Shown here in pieces: positions 62,717 through 64,000 of a stretch of DNA of 64,000 nt. Both the position numbers and the translations under genes were made by a program. The DNA is taken from contig JAPXFY010000026.1 in the NCBI GenBank assembly GCA_030674185.1, forward strand, positions 39,794,131 through 39,858,130, given 5' to 3'. The notes below the pieces were generated by a model. The model had not been told where the DNA came from. It did not search any database and worked only from the letters and a program-made list of their open reading frames with translations. The stretch is from Monoplex corrugatus. Lineage: Eukaryota > Mollusca > Gastropoda > Littorinimorpha > Ranellidae. The first letter of the stretch is position 1, and each line of letters opens with the position of its first letter.

Positions 62717-62888
62717 TGTAGCCAGAAGACACTGACGGCTCGCTGGATGACCATGACGCCCAAGTTCCAGGCCGACAGCATCCCAGCCGTCAGTTATCTC
62801 ACCTTCTTCTTCTTGCACAGTCTACAGCTGCCACGAGCACTACCTATCTCAGCTTACAAATCCATACACACCTGTGTATTCAACGCAG
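62717..62888 (+). CDS. Candidate internal exon of unidentified gene
   Basis: A pyrimidine/TG-rich stretch ending ACCTAG opens 57 codons (TLTARWMTMTPKFQADSIPA, SYLTFFFLHSLQLPRALPI, SAYKSIHTCVFNA) closing at a GCAG/GTTAAT donor, phase 0 in, phase 1 out. Base composition is higher in GC than its surroundings, as in the proven exons here. No family is recognised. The minus strand has a competing reading (SAWNLGVMVIQRAVSVFWL), so the strand is uncertain. Confidence 0.3.
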
Positions 62889-62984
62889 GTTAATCTTAAT
62901 TTGCAGTTCATCTGAAACAGTCCAGTTTGGGGGTTTTCAGTGGGAGGCTGTCTTAGCGTGTATCACTTAAAGACTAGATGGGTT

Positions 62985-63190
62985 TATAAATGAATCAGCA
63001 TATGAATGAATGATTGAATGAATGAGTGAGTGAGTGAATGAATGAATGAATAAGTGAATGAGGAATGAATGAATGAGTGAATAACAAATGAGTTGGATAA
63101 ATGAATGAAGAATGAATGAATGGATGGATGGATCAATGAGAAATGAATGAATGAACATCTGAATAAAGAATGAATGAAATAATGAAGAAT
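62985..63190. repeat. (TGAA)n tetranucleotide repeat
   Basis: GAATGAATGAATGAGTGAG and variants for about 200 bases. Confidence 0.96.
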
Positions 63191-63269
63191 GAACTGGTGA
63201 GACAACGAAGCCGTGAAGGAATGAACGTAAAACAGTTTATTTTAATAATCGCGCATACACGCATGCACG

Positions 63270-63369
63270 CGCGAAGAGCAACCCACACACACACCACACT
63301 GCACACACACAAAACACAACATGCCACGCACACACACACACACAACGCAAATCACAACGACTTACATGC

Positions 63370-63431
<62 letters not shown>

Positions 63432-63440
63432 AACACCACA
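63270..63440. repeat. (CA)n microsatellite
   Basis: Interrupted CA, becoming perfect from 63372. Confidence 0.96.
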
Positions 63441-64000
63441 CACAACACTAAACGGACCTGGTCATCTCAGGTGAAGCAAGAACAGAATTAACCGATCCTG
63501 ACAGTAGTCTCTGTATACATGTATTCAGAAACAGGGGGCATAACCCAGCCCAGCAGACACGACTTCGTGCCTACCTTCCCTTGACATCGAACAACTGATT
63601 AGCTTACTAAGAACAGTTTCTGGCCAAACTTTTTTTGTTTGTTTATTTTGGGGGTTTTTGGGTCTGTGTTGTGTTCTCGAGTATATCCACATCTTCCTCA
63701 TTAATTACGTGACGCATGACACTGTTCCTGATCTAGATTCGTTCACATGCTGCGGCCACAAAACACACTAAAGTCAATCACCAGCTGTTTAAAAGCAAAC
63801 TTAGCGGTTGACCCACTGTGAACAGTGGCCTGTGATGGTCAGGTACACGAGGATTGTTTTGTTGTTCTTTTTGTGGGTTTTATTTGTTTGTACGTATATT
63901 TGTTCTGTTAAAACACAATCAAAATCACAACTGAATCCATATACATCACACAATTATCTTCCATGTGAAATAGATATACCTATTGTTCCTTGTCAACGAA
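63441..64000. other. No gene recognised
   Basis: Ordinary AT-rich sequence to the right edge. TM1-TM4 exons of the GPCR were looked for on the minus strand and not found. Confidence 0.4.

Overview
The window is eukaryotic, intron-containing, repeat-rich DNA. Its host gene fragments (a DNTTIP2/Fcf2 ribosome-biogenesis gene, a SMYD3-type methyltransferase gene and a class A receptor with a lophotrochozoan-style TM7) and its mix of L2-like and RTE-like LINEs, tRNA-derived SINEs, mariner, piggyBac and Ty3/gypsy elements suggest a mollusc, most likely a gastropod. That assignment is inference; no species marker is present.

Layout. 1-2.75 kb: a broken Ty3/gypsy retrotransposon on the minus strand that runs off the left edge. 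4.37-7.73 kb: a 5'-truncated L2-like LINE inserted in a ~60-bp minisatellite. 9.5-18.65 kb: three, perhaps four, plus-strand exons of a DNTTIP2/Fcf2 homologue. Its introns hold SINEs, TTAA-flanked MITEs, a complete 1,325-bp mariner sitting inside a 40-bp minisatellite, and a piggyBac-derived element with matching TTAA ends and the start of a transposase gene. 20.1-21.3 kb: one of the MITEs amplified into about 17 tandem copies. 24.8-28.5 kb: the last four exons of a SMYD3 homologue on the minus strand, one of them carrying two apparent single-base losses. 25.6-26.0 kb, inside this gene: a minisatellite grown from the box B region of a SINE. 28.5-39.2 kb: intergenic repeats, including a 550-bp G-rich tract.

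39.6-45.24 kb: minus-strand exons for TM5-TM6 and TM7 of a peptide-type GPCR, with a candidate exon between them. Directly against the 3' splice site of the TM5 exon begins a 14.2-kb satellite (45.26-59.43 kb, roughly 230 copies of a ~61-bp AT-rich unit). It has a repeated variant order suggesting ~3.9-kb higher-order blocks, A-tracts spaced near two helical turns, and 60-bp variants that translate as a 20-residue repeat. If the receptor gene is intact, this satellite lies in its intron. 59.4-64 kb: interspersed repeats, a dense cluster of perfect heat-shock elements (62.42-62.58 kb) and one unidentified candidate exon.

The genes do not form a pathway or operon; they are separate eukaryotic loci. 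The unifying theme is the repeat landscape: repeats nested in repeats, TTAA-specific insertion, and the birth of tandem arrays from mobile elements. Several apparent frameshifts are single-base losses beside homopolymers, so consensus errors in the assembly must be considered before calling anything a pseudogene.
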